A stretch of DNA of 64,000 bases from Clostridium cadaveris (GTDB lineage Bacteria; Bacillota; Clostridia; Clostridiales; Clostridiaceae): contig NZ_CP076620.1 of assembly GCF_020911725.1 (NCBI RefSeq), positions 1,926,501 to 1,990,500 on the forward strand, written 5' to 3'. Positions 36,532-45,230 of the stretch are shown piece by piece. Made by a program: the position numbers and the translations under genes. Numbering within the stretch: the stretch's first letter is position 1; every line of letters starts with the position of its first letter. Below the pieces are notes generated by a model. It was not told where the DNA came from and did not search any database. It worked only from the letters and a program-made list of their open reading frames with translations.

Positions 36532-37014
36532 TTATATGTAATTTTCTATTTTTTTAACCAACTTAACTAAATACATTTCTTCCAATTCACTAAATCTGCT
36601 AAAGCTAGGACTATCCATATCTAAAACACCTATTACTTTATCATCTTTTACTATTGGAATAACTATTTCTGAATTTGAGGCATTGTCACAAGCTATATGT
36701 CCTTTGAATTCATGAACATTTTCTATCCTCATAACCTGCTTTTTAAAAGCTGCAGTTCCACAAACACCTTTTCCTAACTCTATTCTATTGCAAGCCGGAA
36801 GCCCTTGAAAAGGTCCTAAAACCAAAGTCTCATCTTGCATAATATAGAATCCTACCCAATTGCAGTCATCTACGGCCACATTTATTATAGCTGAGATATT
36901 AGACAAATTAGCTATAAAGTCATTTTCGGAACTTAGCTGGCCTTCTGCCATAATAACCATGTACTTTAGTCTGTCTTCTTTAGATAAATTTTTTATAAAA
37001 TCTACTTTTATCAT
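36532..37014 (-). CDS. GAF-domain free methionine-(R)-sulfoxide reductase (MsrC-like)
   Basis: A 160-residue single GAF-domain protein. The three family cysteines are present: LPAC, GVCGTA and HIACDNASNSEIVIPI. In fRMsr enzymes these give the catalytic and resolving residues that reduce free Met-R-sulfoxide. WVGFYIM and GPFQGLPAC are signature segments. It protects methionine pools from oxidation in the cytoplasm. It stands alone after the hairpin-rich gap. Confidence 0.87.
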   Translation of the reverse strand: MIKVDFIKNLSKEDRLKYMVIMAEGQLSSENDFIANLSNISAIINVAVDDCNWVGFYIMQDETLVLGPFQGLPACNRIELGKGVCGTAAFKKQVMRIENVHEFKGHIACDNASNSEIVIPIVKDDKVIGVLDMDSPSFSRFSELEEMYLVKLVKKIENYI

Positions 37015-37057
37015 ATTTCCCCCAAAATAACTTATTTCTCTAAATATAATATTAATT

Positions 37058-37882
37058 CTATTTAAATTCAGTGCTTATTTGAATTCTTATAGAAGGATCT
37101 AAACTTCTTTTAATTACTATGTTCCCATTTTTGTCACTTCTATATATTTTTGCTCCACTGTTTTCTATGTTTTTTATAGCTTTCCCCTCTGGGCTTTCAT
37201 ATCCATCAGAAGTTACCACAGCTACTGCTGGTTTTACAGTTTCTATAAACTCTTCAGTACTACTGGTATCAAGACCGTGGTGAGGTGTCTTTAGAACATC
37301 ATATTTTTCAATAATAGTATTTTTTAATATGTCGTATTCTTCATCAGCCTCCATATCTCCTGCAAACAAATAACTTATCCCGTCTATTTGCCCACTAAGT
37401 ACTATGGAATTATTATTTTCTATTGTGCCATGAGATTTGATTGGGCCTATTGCTGTAAGCAGTACATTTCCACATTTTATATTCCAACCTCTTTTTATAA
37501 AGTCTACTTCTACTCCTATATTTTTAAGTTCTTTTTGAAGTTTGTACTTATATTTATTTTCATGTGGTGACATATAAACTCTTTTTACATCAAGGGCTTT
37601 GCATATTCCTACTACATCGCCTCTATGATCATCGTGATAATGTGTGAGTACTATAGCATCTATGCTGTCTATATTATTATTTTTGAGATAAGATAATATA
37701 TATCCCCTACAATAGGACCATCCACAGTCAATAAGATAATTAGCACTATCACCTTCAATTATAATAGCGTCACTTTGAATAGTATTTAAAAAATGTACTT
37801 TTGATTCATTTCCTTTGCAATAGGCCTTAACAGGAGTACTAAAAAGAAATACTGCCATAATTATGCTAATCAGTTTTTTCAT
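37058..37882 (-). CDS. Secreted or lipid-facing MBL-fold hydrolase, ComEC C-domain-like
   Basis: A 274-residue metallo-beta-lactamase-fold protein with an N-terminal signal segment (about 1-22). The metal motif THYHDDHRGD (about 79-88) and later FAGDMEADEE and TPHHGLD give the ligands of the ComEC/Rec2-type MBL domain. Free-standing proteins of this kind are exported and their substrate is not known; nuclease or phosphodiesterase activity is plausible. No com genes are nearby. Confidence 0.82.
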   Translation of the reverse strand: MKKLISIIMAVFLFSTPVKAYCKGNESKVHFLNTIQSDAIIIEGDSANYLIDCGWSYCRGYILSYLKNNNIDSIDAIVLTHYHDDHRGDVVGICKALDVKRVYMSPHENKYKYKLQKELKNIGVEVDFIKRGWNIKCGNVLLTAIGPIKSHGTIENNNSIVLSGQIDGISYLFAGDMEADEEYDILKNTIIEKYDVLKTPHHGLDTSSTEEFIETVKPAVAVVTSDGYESPEGKAIKNIENSGAKIYRSDKNGNIVIKRSLDPSIRIQISTEFK

Positions 37883-37948
37883 AAAATCACCCCATATATT
37901 TTTATTTAGCTTCCTTCATTAGAGCTGATTTTATGCAATTTTTAAAGA

Positions 37949-38788
37949 TTATTTCAATCTCGTACCTTCTTTGCTCTGAGTTATAAGACCTTCTTTCATA
38001 AGACCTCCTAGAGCCATCTTAAAATAATTTTTAGATGCATTAAACACCTTTCTTATATCTTCTGAATTGCTCTTGTCATTATAAACCATATATCCATCAT
38101 TCTTTTTTAGATATTCAAGTATTTTTTCTTGAAGTATTTCCTTCTCGTCTAGTTTCTTTCCTCTAGGGGTAAGTCCTACTCTTCCATCTTCATAAGTTCT
38201 CTTTATTCTAAGATGAAGTTCTTCGCCTATATGTACAAAAGTAAAATACTCATTTTTTAGTACTATTCCTTTGTATTTGTTGTCTATTGCAACTTCTAAA
38301 GTGTTATTTGTTTGCAGTCCATAAACAACTGCATTGACTTCCTCTCCTATAACTGGATTTTCAACATAAGAAAGTTTATCATCAACATCTGTAGTCGCTG
38401 CAAGTCTTCCTGTCATATCTAAATATACATAAAATAAATATTTTCTACCTTCATGAAGTTTATAAAGCTGCTCTCTTTGTGGAACAAATAAATCTCTTTC
38501 AAGCCCGAAATTTACAAAAGCTCCTATCTTAGTAACAGCTACAACTTCAAGATAAGCCAAATCCCCAACCTTTGCCAAAGGTTTTTTAAGGGTAGCTACA
38601 AGTCTGTCCTCTGAATCTCTATATATGAAAGCTGTTACCATATCATCTATTTCTATACTCTCTCCTAATGTATTATTATTTGGAAGAAGTATATCATCAC
38701 TGGTATTATCAGTTCCACCATGAAGGTAATATCCAAAATCTGCCTTTCTTACAACTTTAAGTGTATTAAAATCTCCTATTTTTATCAT
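37949..38788 (-). CDS. CvfB-like S1-domain RNA-binding protein
   Basis: A 279-residue protein with three S1-type RNA-binding modules (about 1-65, 70-135, 145-205) and a winged-helix-like end (about 220-279, YLKKNDGYMVYNDKSNSEDI). This order fits the YitL/CvfB family, which affects RNA stability and virulence expression in staphylococci. It lies eight bases after the carbonic anhydrase-like gene, so the two are probably co-transcribed. Confidence 0.85.
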   Translation of the reverse strand: MIKIGDFNTLKVVRKADFGYYLHGGTDNTSDDILLPNNNTLGESIEIDDMVTAFIYRDSEDRLVATLKKPLAKVGDLAYLEVVAVTKIGAFVNFGLERDLFVPQREQLYKLHEGRKYLFYVYLDMTGRLAATTDVDDKLSYVENPVIGEEVNAVVYGLQTNNTLEVAIDNKYKGIVLKNEYFTFVHIGEELHLRIKRTYEDGRVGLTPRGKKLDEKEILQEKILEYLKKNDGYMVYNDKSNSEDIRKVFNASKNYFKMALGGLMKEGLITQSKEGTRLK

Positions 38789-38796
38789 AGTTCCTC

Positions 38797-39300
38797 CTAT
38801 TTATACTTTTTAGCTAACTTTATATAATTGTCAGCTGATTTTTCTAAATCTCTTTTTTCTTCTTCACTAAGTTCCCTAATAACTCTAGCTGGGGAGCCTA
38901 CGCACAATACTCCAGAAGGTATTTTTTTGCCAGGTGTCACCACTGCCCCTGCACCTATAAGAGTATAATCTCCAATCTCTGCTCCGTCTAGTATTATAGC
39001 TCCCATACCTATAAGAGAATAATTGCCTATTTTGCACGCATGTATTATAGCCCCATGCCCTATAGTAACATTATTTCCTATTTCAACTGGAAAATCCCTA
39101 TCAGTTATATGTATTACACAATTATCTTGAACGTTTGTATTATATCCTATTTCTATTGGCATCCCGTCACTTCTTAAAACAGCACCAAACCATATATTAA
39201 CATTTTCTCCTAAAGTAACATCTCCTATTACATCTGCACTTTTTGCCACAAAAGCACTTGTAGGTATCACTGGTACCTTATGATCAAACTCATATATCAT
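38797..39300 (-). CDS. Gamma-class carbonic anhydrase-like hexapeptide protein
   Basis: A 167-residue left-handed beta-helix protein with hexapeptide repeats (IGDVTLGENVNIW and on). Candidate zinc ligands are His in VIHITD and the two His of GHGAIIHACKIG. The family (YrdA/PaaY type) includes gamma carbonic anhydrases, but many members have no proven activity. ATG 39300 is chosen since AGGAG is nine bases upstream; ATG 39309 abuts it. Co-directional with the CvfB-like gene. Confidence 0.85.
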   Translation of the reverse strand: MIYEFDHKVPVIPTSAFVAKSADVIGDVTLGENVNIWFGAVLRSDGMPIEIGYNTNVQDNCVIHITDRDFPVEIGNNVTIGHGAIIHACKIGNYSLIGMGAIILDGAEIGDYTLIGAGAVVTPGKKIPSGVLCVGSPARVIRELSEEEKRDLEKSADNYIKLAKKYK

Positions 39301-39456
39301 ATCCAACATCTCCTTTTTTTACTATTAACATTTATAAGTTTATCATAAAACCAACTATTATACATAAAAATTTTTTATATATGATATATCTTGTTTTATT
39401 CTAAAATAAACTTAAATTTGCAAAATAAAGTGAAAATATTAATAGTTTGTACCCCA

Positions 39457-39485
39457 TTGATTTCCTATTAAAATTCTTATATAAT
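39457..39485 (+). promoter_or_regulatory. Promoter of the class II ribonucleotide reductase
   Basis: TTGATT (39457-39462), 17 bases, TATAAT (39480-39485). Confidence 0.7.
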
Positions 39486-39496
39486 AGTTTTAGTCA

Positions 39497-39539
39497 ACTA
39501 CATATTGTATTTGTTTTAAATTCGACTACTATATATTGT
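39497..39539 (+). promoter_or_regulatory. Tandem NrdR-box-like operators
   Basis: ACTACATATTGT (39497-39508) and ACTATATATTGT (39528-39539) are 31 bases apart, about three helical turns. Both resemble the NrdR box (ACWATATATWGT). Placed just after the -10 box, they would allow repression when dNTPs are plentiful. Confidence 0.65.
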
Positions 39540-39589
39540 TTTAGTAGTCAATATTTATTGTTATTATATGATTTTACGGGGGTGTGTTC

Positions 39590-42500
39590 ATGACACTTAT
39601 AAAAAAATTATTAATCAGATATTACACGAAGGAATTAGCAAAAAATAAAAATAAAACCGTATATGATTTATTTGATTGGAAAAAAGTTGACGTATCTTTA
39701 ATAGATCATAAAAGCGGTAAAATCTTAGTTGATATGAAAGATTTGGAATTTCCTTCTCATTATTCTCAAAATGCTTGTGACATTATTGCATCTAAATATT
39801 TTAGAAAAGCCGGTATTCCAAATGAATTAGGCTATGAAAACAGCATGAAACAAGTTGCTCACAGGATGGTTAACTTTTGGAAGGAATCACTTATAGATGA
39901 AAAACTTATAAGTTCAGAAGAAGAAGCTGAAATCTTTTATGATGAAATGGTATATGCATTATTGAATCAAATGTATGCACCAAATTCACCTCAATGGTTT
40001 AACACAGGACTAAAGCTTTCTTACGGAATAAGCGGAGATCCTCAAGGCAGCTATTACTATGATCCAAAAGATGGTGTAGTTAAAGAAAGCCTAGACTCTT
40101 ATAGCAGAACTCAAGCTTCTGCCTGCTTTATACTTTCTATAGAGGATAAGCTTTTAGGCAAACATTCTTTATCAGAACAATATGTCACTGAAACTAGACT
40201 TTTCAAAGGCGGCTCTGGTACAGGAACAAACTTTTCTTCAATAAGAGCTGAAGGAGAAAAGCTTTCAGGAGGTGGAATTTCTTCTGGTCTTATGAGCTTT
40301 TTAAAAGGCTTTGATAGAAATGCAGGAGCTATAAAATCTGGTGGAACTACTAGAAGAGCTGCAAAAATGGTATGCCTTGATATAGATCATCCTGAAATAG
40401 AAGACTTTATAACTTGGAAAGCTAAAGAAGAAGATAAAGTAAGAGCTCTTGCAAAAATGGGCTATGATGGAGATTTTAATGGAGAAGCTTATGCTACCGT
40501 ATCAGGTCAAAACAGTAATAACTCCTTAAGAATTTCTGATGAATTTATGACTAAGGTTGATAACCTATCGGAAGACCCTCTTAATACAATAGAACTAAAA
40601 GGAAGAATAGATTCATCTGTTAATCGAGAAGTATCTGTACAAAAACTTTGGGATGATATAAACGAATCTGCATGGAAATGTGCCGACCCGGCTCCACAAT
40701 TTTCAGATACCTTCAATGCTTGGCATACATGCCCTGCTGGAGAAGATGGAGATTTAAATGCTCATCATAATAAGCTTAATTCAACTAATCCTTGCGGAGA
40801 ATATGCATTTTTAGACGACACCTCTTGCAACCTTAGCTCAATAAATATATTTAAATTTTATGATAAAAACACAAAGAATTTTGATATTAATGGTTACCTT
40901 CATGTAATTGGATTAAACCAATTAATGCTTGAAGCTTCTATAAACTGGGGTCAATTTCCAACTGAAGATATAGCAAGAAAAACATACATGTTTAGGACTA
41001 CTGGACTGGGCCTTGCTAATATAGCTTCATTATTTATGATTATGGGACTTCCTTATGACTCTGAAGAAGCTAGAACACTTGCTGCTTCGCTTACTGGAAT
41101 ACTTACAGGATACTCTTACTATGTGTCATCTTTGATGTCCGAAGCAATAGGTGCTTTTGAAAAATATCCTTTAAATAAGGAATACATGCTAAAAGTTATA
41201 AGAAACCATGCCAGAGTTGCTGGTGCAATAGATTCCAACTATGAGGGACTTAATTACACTCCTTTAGAAGTGAATCATGAAATTTTAATGGACCTAAATA
41301 TGCAGGAATTAAGTGCTACTTTAAAGGATGTATGGTGTTGTGCTATTGATTCAGGAGAAAAATATGGATATAGAAATGCTCAAGTTTCTGTAATAGCTCC
41401 TACGGGAACTATATCCTTTGCAATGGATTGTGGTGCTACATCCATAGAACCATTTTTTAGTCATATGGTTTATAAAAAGCTTGCTGGTGGCGGTTTTATG
41501 ACTTTAAGTAATCCTGTAATAGAAGACTCTCTAAGAGCTTTAGGATATAATGATTCAGAAACAAGTGAAATAATTGAATATATAACAAGAAAAGAATTAG
41601 TTAAAGAAGATGGGTTTGAGTATGAAAAAATAATAGATGGTAAAATAGAGGGCGCCCCTCATCTTAAAGAAGATCATCTTCCTATATTTGATACTGCAAA
41701 CACATGTGGAAGTGGTAAAAGATATATAAGTCCAGAAGGTCATGTAAAAATGGTTGCTGCAATCACTCCTTTAATATCTGGAGCAATATCAAAAACTGTT
41801 AACCTTCCAAGCACTGCAACTATAGATGACTTTAAAAATATAATTATAGAATCTTGGAAACTTGGAGTAAAAGGTATTTCTTTATATAGAGATGGCTCTA
41901 AATTTTGTCAACCCCTTAATACCTCTTTATCTGTAGATAACAAGACTAACCTTGAAGATTTGTCTTATGCTGAATTATTAGAAAAAGCTAAAGAAATGCA
42001 GAACATTCAGTATCAGGTAACAAAACGTCAAAAACCATTTGGAATAAGATGTGGAACAACACATCCTGCTCAAATAGAAGACGTAAAAATATATACTACT
42101 GTAAATAGAAACGATGATGGTGAAATTTGCGAGATATATATAACTACTGATAGAGAAGGAACTATAATAATGGGCCTTTTAAATTCCCTATCAAAGGCAA
42201 TTTCAGTTATGCTTCAATATCATGTTCCTGCTGCTGATATAGCCGCTATGCTTAGAGGTCAAAAGTATGAGCCTTATGGTTTTGTACAAAAGCATCCATA
42301 TATAAAGTATGTTTCTTCAATTTCTGATTTAATAAGTAAAATAATAGATATTGAACTTGGTGATTTTACAAGATGTCAAGTAAAACCATCAGAAGAAACT
42401 TCTAAAGTTGCCATATCTGACTTATCAAAAGAAGCCACAATAACTAAAGCGCCTGTTAAACTAAATGAATCTCATCATGTAACTGGTGAAAGAGTTTATG

Positions 42501-42595
42501 GAAGCACATGTCCTACCTGTTCAAGTACAAGAATGGTTCGAAATGGTACTTGTAAAGTATGCCTTGACTGTGGTTCAACTACAGGATGCAGCTAA
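39590..42595 (+). CDS. nrdJ: Adenosylcobalamin-dependent (class II) ribonucleotide reductase
   Basis: A 1001-residue enzyme making deoxynucleotides with a B12-derived thiyl radical, oxygen-independent. The 10-stranded barrel has the catalytic NPCGEYAF Cys near 404 and NLSSINI loop; ACFILSIED holds the paired redox Cys upstream. The C-terminal tail ends in a zinc-ribbon type group (CPTCSSTRM, CKVCLDCG) with redox-active cysteines. ATG 39590 has GGGGGTG before it; a GTG at 39584 overlaps that site. NrdR-box-like sites lie in its leader. The terminator after it is split by an IS. Confidence 0.94.
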   Translation: MTLIKKLLIRYYTKELAKNKNKTVYDLFDWKKVDVSLIDHKSGKILVDMKDLEFPSHYSQNACDIIASKYFRKAGIPNELGYENSMKQVAHRMVNFWKESLIDEKLISSEEEAEIFYDEMVYALLNQMYAPNSPQWFNTGLKLSYGISGDPQGSYYYDPKDGVVKESLDSYSRTQASACFILSIEDKLLGKHSLSEQYVTETRLFKGGSGTGTNFSSIRAEGEKLSGGGISSGLMSFLKGFDRNAGAIKSGGTTRRAAKMVCLDIDHPEIEDFITWKAKEEDKVRALAKMGYDGDFNGEAYATVSGQNSNNSLRISDEFMTKVDNLSEDPLNTIELKGRIDSSVNREVSVQKLWDDINESAWKCADPAPQFSDTFNAWHTCPAGEDGDLNAHHNKLNSTNPCGEYAFLDDTSCNLSSINIFKFYDKNTKNFDINGYLHVIGLNQLMLEASINWGQFPTEDIARKTYMFRTTGLGLANIASLFMIMGLPYDSEEARTLAASLTGILTGYSYYVSSLMSEAIGAFEKYPLNKEYMLKVIRNHARVAGAIDSNYEGLNYTPLEVNHEILMDLNMQELSATLKDVWCCAIDSGEKYGYRNAQVSVIAPTGTISFAMDCGATSIEPFFSHMVYKKLAGGGFMTLSNPVIEDSLRALGYNDSETSEIIEYITRKELVKEDGFEYEKIIDGKIEGAPHLKEDHLPIFDTANTCGSGKRYISPEGHVKMVAAITPLISGAISKTVNLPSTATIDDFKNIIIESWKLGVKGISLYRDGSKFCQPLNTSLSVDNKTNLEDLSYAELLEKAKEMQNIQYQVTKRQKPFGIRCGTTHPAQIEDVKIYTTVNRNDDGEICEIYITTDREGTIIMGLLNSLSKAISVMLQYHVPAADIAAMLRGQKYEPYGFVQKHPYIKYVSSISDLISKIIDIELGDFTRCQVKPSEETSKVAISDLSKEATITKAPVKLNESHHVTGERVYGSTCPTCSSTRMVRNGTCKVCLDCGSTTGCS

Positions 42596-42609
42596 TCAAT
42601 AAAATTAAA

Positions 42610-42624
42610 CCAATGATATTAAGT
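42610..42624 (+). terminator. 5' arm of the nrdJ terminator, separated by an IS
   Basis: CCAATGATATTAAGT here pairs exactly with ACTTAATATCATTGG at 44174-44188, which is followed by CTTTTTATT. Before IS insertion the loop was CTAAG. The arms are now about 1.5 kb apart, so termination after nrdJ may be lost. Confidence 0.85.
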
Positions 42625-42685
42625 CTAAGTGAACCGACCCCCAAAAGTTAGACCAAAAATCTAACGAATTGGAGGTCGATTTTTT

Positions 42686-42868
42686 ATGGCAAAATACAGT
42701 TATGAATTTAAGAAAAAGGTTGTTGATGCATATTTAAATGGTGAAGGCGGATATCCGTATCTTGCCAAGACTTATGGTATTCCTGCGTGGAGTAACATTA
42801 AGAAGTGGGTATTATCTTATTCCAAAATGGGTGATGAAGGATTAAAGCGCTCAAGAAAAAAAAAATAA
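42686..42868 (+). CDS. IS150-type OrfA, first part (interrupted by a 10-A tract)
   Basis: Sixty residues with the first helix-turn-helix of the IS3-family OrfA (SYEFKKKVVDAYL, then YLAKTYGIPAWSNIKKW). The frame ends at TAA directly after a run of ten A (42856-42865). Removal of one A would join it to the next frame, so it is either a mutation or a site of polymerase slippage. GGAGG lies 13 bases before ATG 42686. Confidence 0.8.
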   Translation: MAKYSYEFKKKVVDAYLNGEGGYPYLAKTYGIPAWSNIKKWVLSYSKMGDEGLKRSRKKK

Positions 42869-42893
42869 TTATTCTTTTGAATATAAACTTCAT

Positions 42894-43268
42894 GTGGTAG
42901 AGTTATATTTATCAAGTGAGGTTTCGTATCAGGATTTAGCTCTCCAAGAGAAAATCAACAACCCAGTACAGATATGTAAATGGGTCAATGATTTTAATAT
43001 TGCAGGTGTTGATGCATTGAGACCGAAGAAGAAAGGTCGTAAGAAGTCATTGGTGTCAAATAATAAGAAAGAAAAAGTACAGTTATCTTCAGAAATTACT
43101 CCAGTAGACACAAGTGCTGAACATTTGAGACAACTTGAAGATGAACTTTTAAAACTTAAAATTGAGAATGCCTATTTAAAAGAACTGAGGAGGCTGCGTT
43201 TAGAGGAGGAAACTCTTCTGAAAAAACAGCGAGAATCATTCACAGCCTCCGAGGAGACTTCAAACTAA
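42894..43268 (+). CDS. IS150-type OrfA, second part
   Basis: About 124 residues that continue OrfA in another frame: second helix-turn-helix (YQDLALQEKINNPVQICKWV) and a basic linker, then a leucine-zipper-like helix (LRQLEDELLKLKIENAYLKE) for dimerisation. The listed start GTG at 42894 is nominal; in an intact element the chain would enter from the first part. Its end overlaps the OrfB frame near CTGAAAAAACAG, a likely -1 frameshift site giving OrfAB. Confidence 0.75.
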   Translation: MVELYLSSEVSYQDLALQEKINNPVQICKWVNDFNIAGVDALRPKKKGRKKSLVSNNKKEKVQLSSEITPVDTSAEHLRQLEDELLKLKIENAYLKELRRLRLEEETLLKKQRESFTASEETSN

Positions 43269-43309
43269 AAGATATTCTCGCAATTGTTAGCTTTCCGAAG
43301 GCAACATAT

Positions 43310-44110
43310 ATGTACTGGCAGAAAAGATTTGATAGGGAAAATCCTGACCAGGCAATTGAGGATAAAATCTTAGAAATACATAACACAAACAAGGATTATG
43401 GCTATCGTAGAATATATGGTGAACTTCGAAATCAGGGCTTTATTGTTAATAAAAAGAAAGTACAGAGAATCATGCAGAAACTAAATCTCCAAGTTGCTTC
43501 CTTTACTAGAAAAAGTCGTAAATATAGTTCTTACAAAGGCAAGGTCGGAACAGTTGCGCCCAACAGAATCAGAAGACGTTTTAATACCAATATCCCTCAT
43601 CAGAAAATCACAACAGATACTACTGAGTTTAAATACTATGAGGTAGATTCTAAGGGACATATGACGATGCACAAACTATACTTGGATCCGTTTATGGATA
43701 TGTGTAACAGTGAGATTTTAAGTTACGGTATTGATAGGCGGCCTTCTGCCACCAATGTGATAAATGCTCTAAATGAAGCCATTGAAATAACATCTGATTG
43801 CCCATATCGAAGAACATTTCATTCTGACCAAGGCTGGGCTTACCAGATGAAGTCATACTCACATCGTCTTAAAGAAGAGCGGATTTTTCAGAGCATGTCC
43901 CGCAAGGGAAACTGTCACGATAATTCTGTAATGGAAAACTTCTTTGGACTCTTGAAACAGGAAATATACTATGGTGTTGTTTATTACAGTTATGAGAAAT
44001 TGAAATCTGAAATAGAAAGATATATAAAGTACTACAATGAACAAAGGATTAAAGAGAAACTAGGATGGATGAGTCCTGTGCAATACAGACTCAAACTCTT
44101 GGCTGCATAA
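43310..44110 (+). CDS. IS150-type OrfB, DDE transposase
   Basis: At least 266 residues of an rve-type integrase core. The catalytic triad is seen as TDTTEF (first Asp), FHSDQGWAYQ (second Asp) and NFFGLLKQE (Glu). The N-terminal part has the HTH_21 region DYGYRRIYGEL. The OrfB frame is open further upstream to about 43210 (reading EKTARIIHSLRGDFKLKDIL), so the natural product would begin by frameshifting from OrfA. The reading frame is intact. Confidence 0.9.
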   Translation: MYWQKRFDRENPDQAIEDKILEIHNTNKDYGYRRIYGELRNQGFIVNKKKVQRIMQKLNLQVASFTRKSRKYSSYKGKVGTVAPNRIRRRFNTNIPHQKITTDTTEFKYYEVDSKGHMTMHKLYLDPFMDMCNSEILSYGIDRRPSATNVINALNEAIEITSDCPYRRTFHSDQGWAYQMKSYSHRLKEERIFQSMSRKGNCHDNSVMENFFGLLKQEIYYGVVYYSYEKLKSEIERYIKYYNEQRIKEKLGWMSPVQYRLKLLAA

Positions 44111-44173
44111 AAATAGCGAGGCAGCCGAAACTGTCTCGCTAATAAAGTCTAACTTTTGGGGGTCACATCAAAG

Positions 44174-44198
44174 ACTTAATATCATTGGCTTTTTATTA
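44174..44198 (+). terminator. 3' arm of the nrdJ terminator, and end of IS region
   Basis: ACTTAATATCATTGG followed by CTTTTTATTATTTTT. Complement of 42610-42624; see that entry. Confidence 0.8.
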
Positions 44199-44212
44199 TT
44201 TTTATATTTTAA

Positions 44213-45109
44213 TTAAATCCTATTCCAGATGTCTTTTAATTCAATATCTTCTTTTGAATAACCTTCAAAAAAATTATTGCATTCAACGCTCTTTAAAACA
44301 TCATCTAAAGCTTCATCATATTTCTTTAAATTGCATAAACAGCAAGCTCTATTATAATACAAAAATCCCTCTTCATCATTATAATCTATACCTTCACTTA
44401 AAATTTCTGCTGCTCTCTTAAAATCCCCTTCTTCTTTATATGTTACGGCATAATTAAGATAGCTGTATGGATAAAAGTGATTATTTTTTATAGATTTCTC
44501 ATAATACTCTCTTGCAGATTCTACATTACCTAATTTATTTAGTACAACTCCCATATTAAATAGAACTCTAAATTGATTTCTATCTATATCTAAAGCCTTT
44601 CTAAGGTACTTTAAGGCTTCTTCATTTTTATCTTGCTCTTCTAAAATACATCCTATGTTAGCATAAGCCCAAAGGTCATTAGGGTTTATTTTTATAACGC
44701 ATTTATAATTTTCAATAGCCTTATCTTTCTCCCCTAGTTCGTCTAATATATTTGCTAAGAAAAAATAAGCCTTATCATAATTTGAATCTATCTCAATAGA
44801 CTTTTTATAAAATTCCATTGCCTTTTCATACTGCTCACTCTCATCATATATCACAGCCAACCCATAATACGCACTGGAATTATTTTTATTTAACTTTAAC
44901 ACTTCTGTATATTTTTCTTCTGCATAATCTTTAAACCCTAGTTCATCATATAAAAGAGCCATATCTATAAGAAGGTCCTCATCGCTTTTCCCATTAGGAA
45001 GACCATAAGCTTTTTTATAAAATTTTAAGGCTTTCAGTGGATTATTTTCCTGCCTACAATTTCTAGCTATATTCATATAATTATCAAAAAGATAATTTTT
45101 ATTTTCCAT
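44213..45109 (-). CDS. TPR-repeat protein
   Basis: A 298-residue protein of about seven to eight 34-residue tetratricopeptide repeats (for example AYYGLAVIYDESEQYEKAM, then AYFFLANILDELGEKDKAI). No other domain or signal segment was seen, so it is a cytoplasmic protein-binding scaffold of unknown partner. ATG 45109 is chosen because GGAGGAG lies just before; ATG 45124 overlaps it. It ends next to the IS and the nrdJ terminator arm. Confidence 0.8.
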   Translation of the reverse strand: MENKNYLFDNYMNIARNCRQENNPLKALKFYKKAYGLPNGKSDEDLLIDMALLYDELGFKDYAEEKYTEVLKLNKNNSSAYYGLAVIYDESEQYEKAMEFYKKSIEIDSNYDKAYFFLANILDELGEKDKAIENYKCVIKINPNDLWAYANIGCILEEQDKNEEALKYLRKALDIDRNQFRVLFNMGVVLNKLGNVESAREYYEKSIKNNHFYPYSYLNYAVTYKEEGDFKRAAEILSEGIDYNDEEGFLYYNRACCLCNLKKYDEALDDVLKSVECNNFFEGYSKEDIELKDIWNRI

Positions 45110-45188
45110 AAACTGCTCCTCCATTAATAAGTGTTCATATTCTATTTTAATTATTTGTGGTTAATAATCAAAGTTTTTCTTTAAAAAA

Positions 45189-45226
45189 ATATCAGGCAGA
45201 ATAAATTTTTATCTGCCTGATATTTT
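45189..45226 (-). terminator. Terminator of the DUF3867-type gene
   Basis: Arms ATATCAGGCAGA and TCTGCCTGATAT around an A/T-rich loop, T-rich on both strands. Confidence 0.8.
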
Positions 45227-45230
45227 TATA

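Larger units (their letters stand above)
42630..44170 (+). mobile_element. IS150-type (IS3 family) insertion sequence
   Basis: A 1541-base element with 24-base terminal inverted repeats (42630-42653 and 44147-44170; TGA...GACCCCCAAAAGTTAGAC, ends TG/CA, about three mismatches) and a 3-base target duplication AAG (42627-42629 and 44171-44173). It carries orfA (split in two frames) and orfB. An internal AGCGAGGCAG/CTGTCTCGCT hairpin lies near the right end. Exact target repeats point to a fairly recent insertion. Confidence 0.93.

Noticed and set aside
42605-42630. Inverted repeat outside the IS as part of the element
   Set aside because: The outer repeat is the old nrdJ terminator; the IS ends are defined by the 24-base repeats and the AAG duplication.
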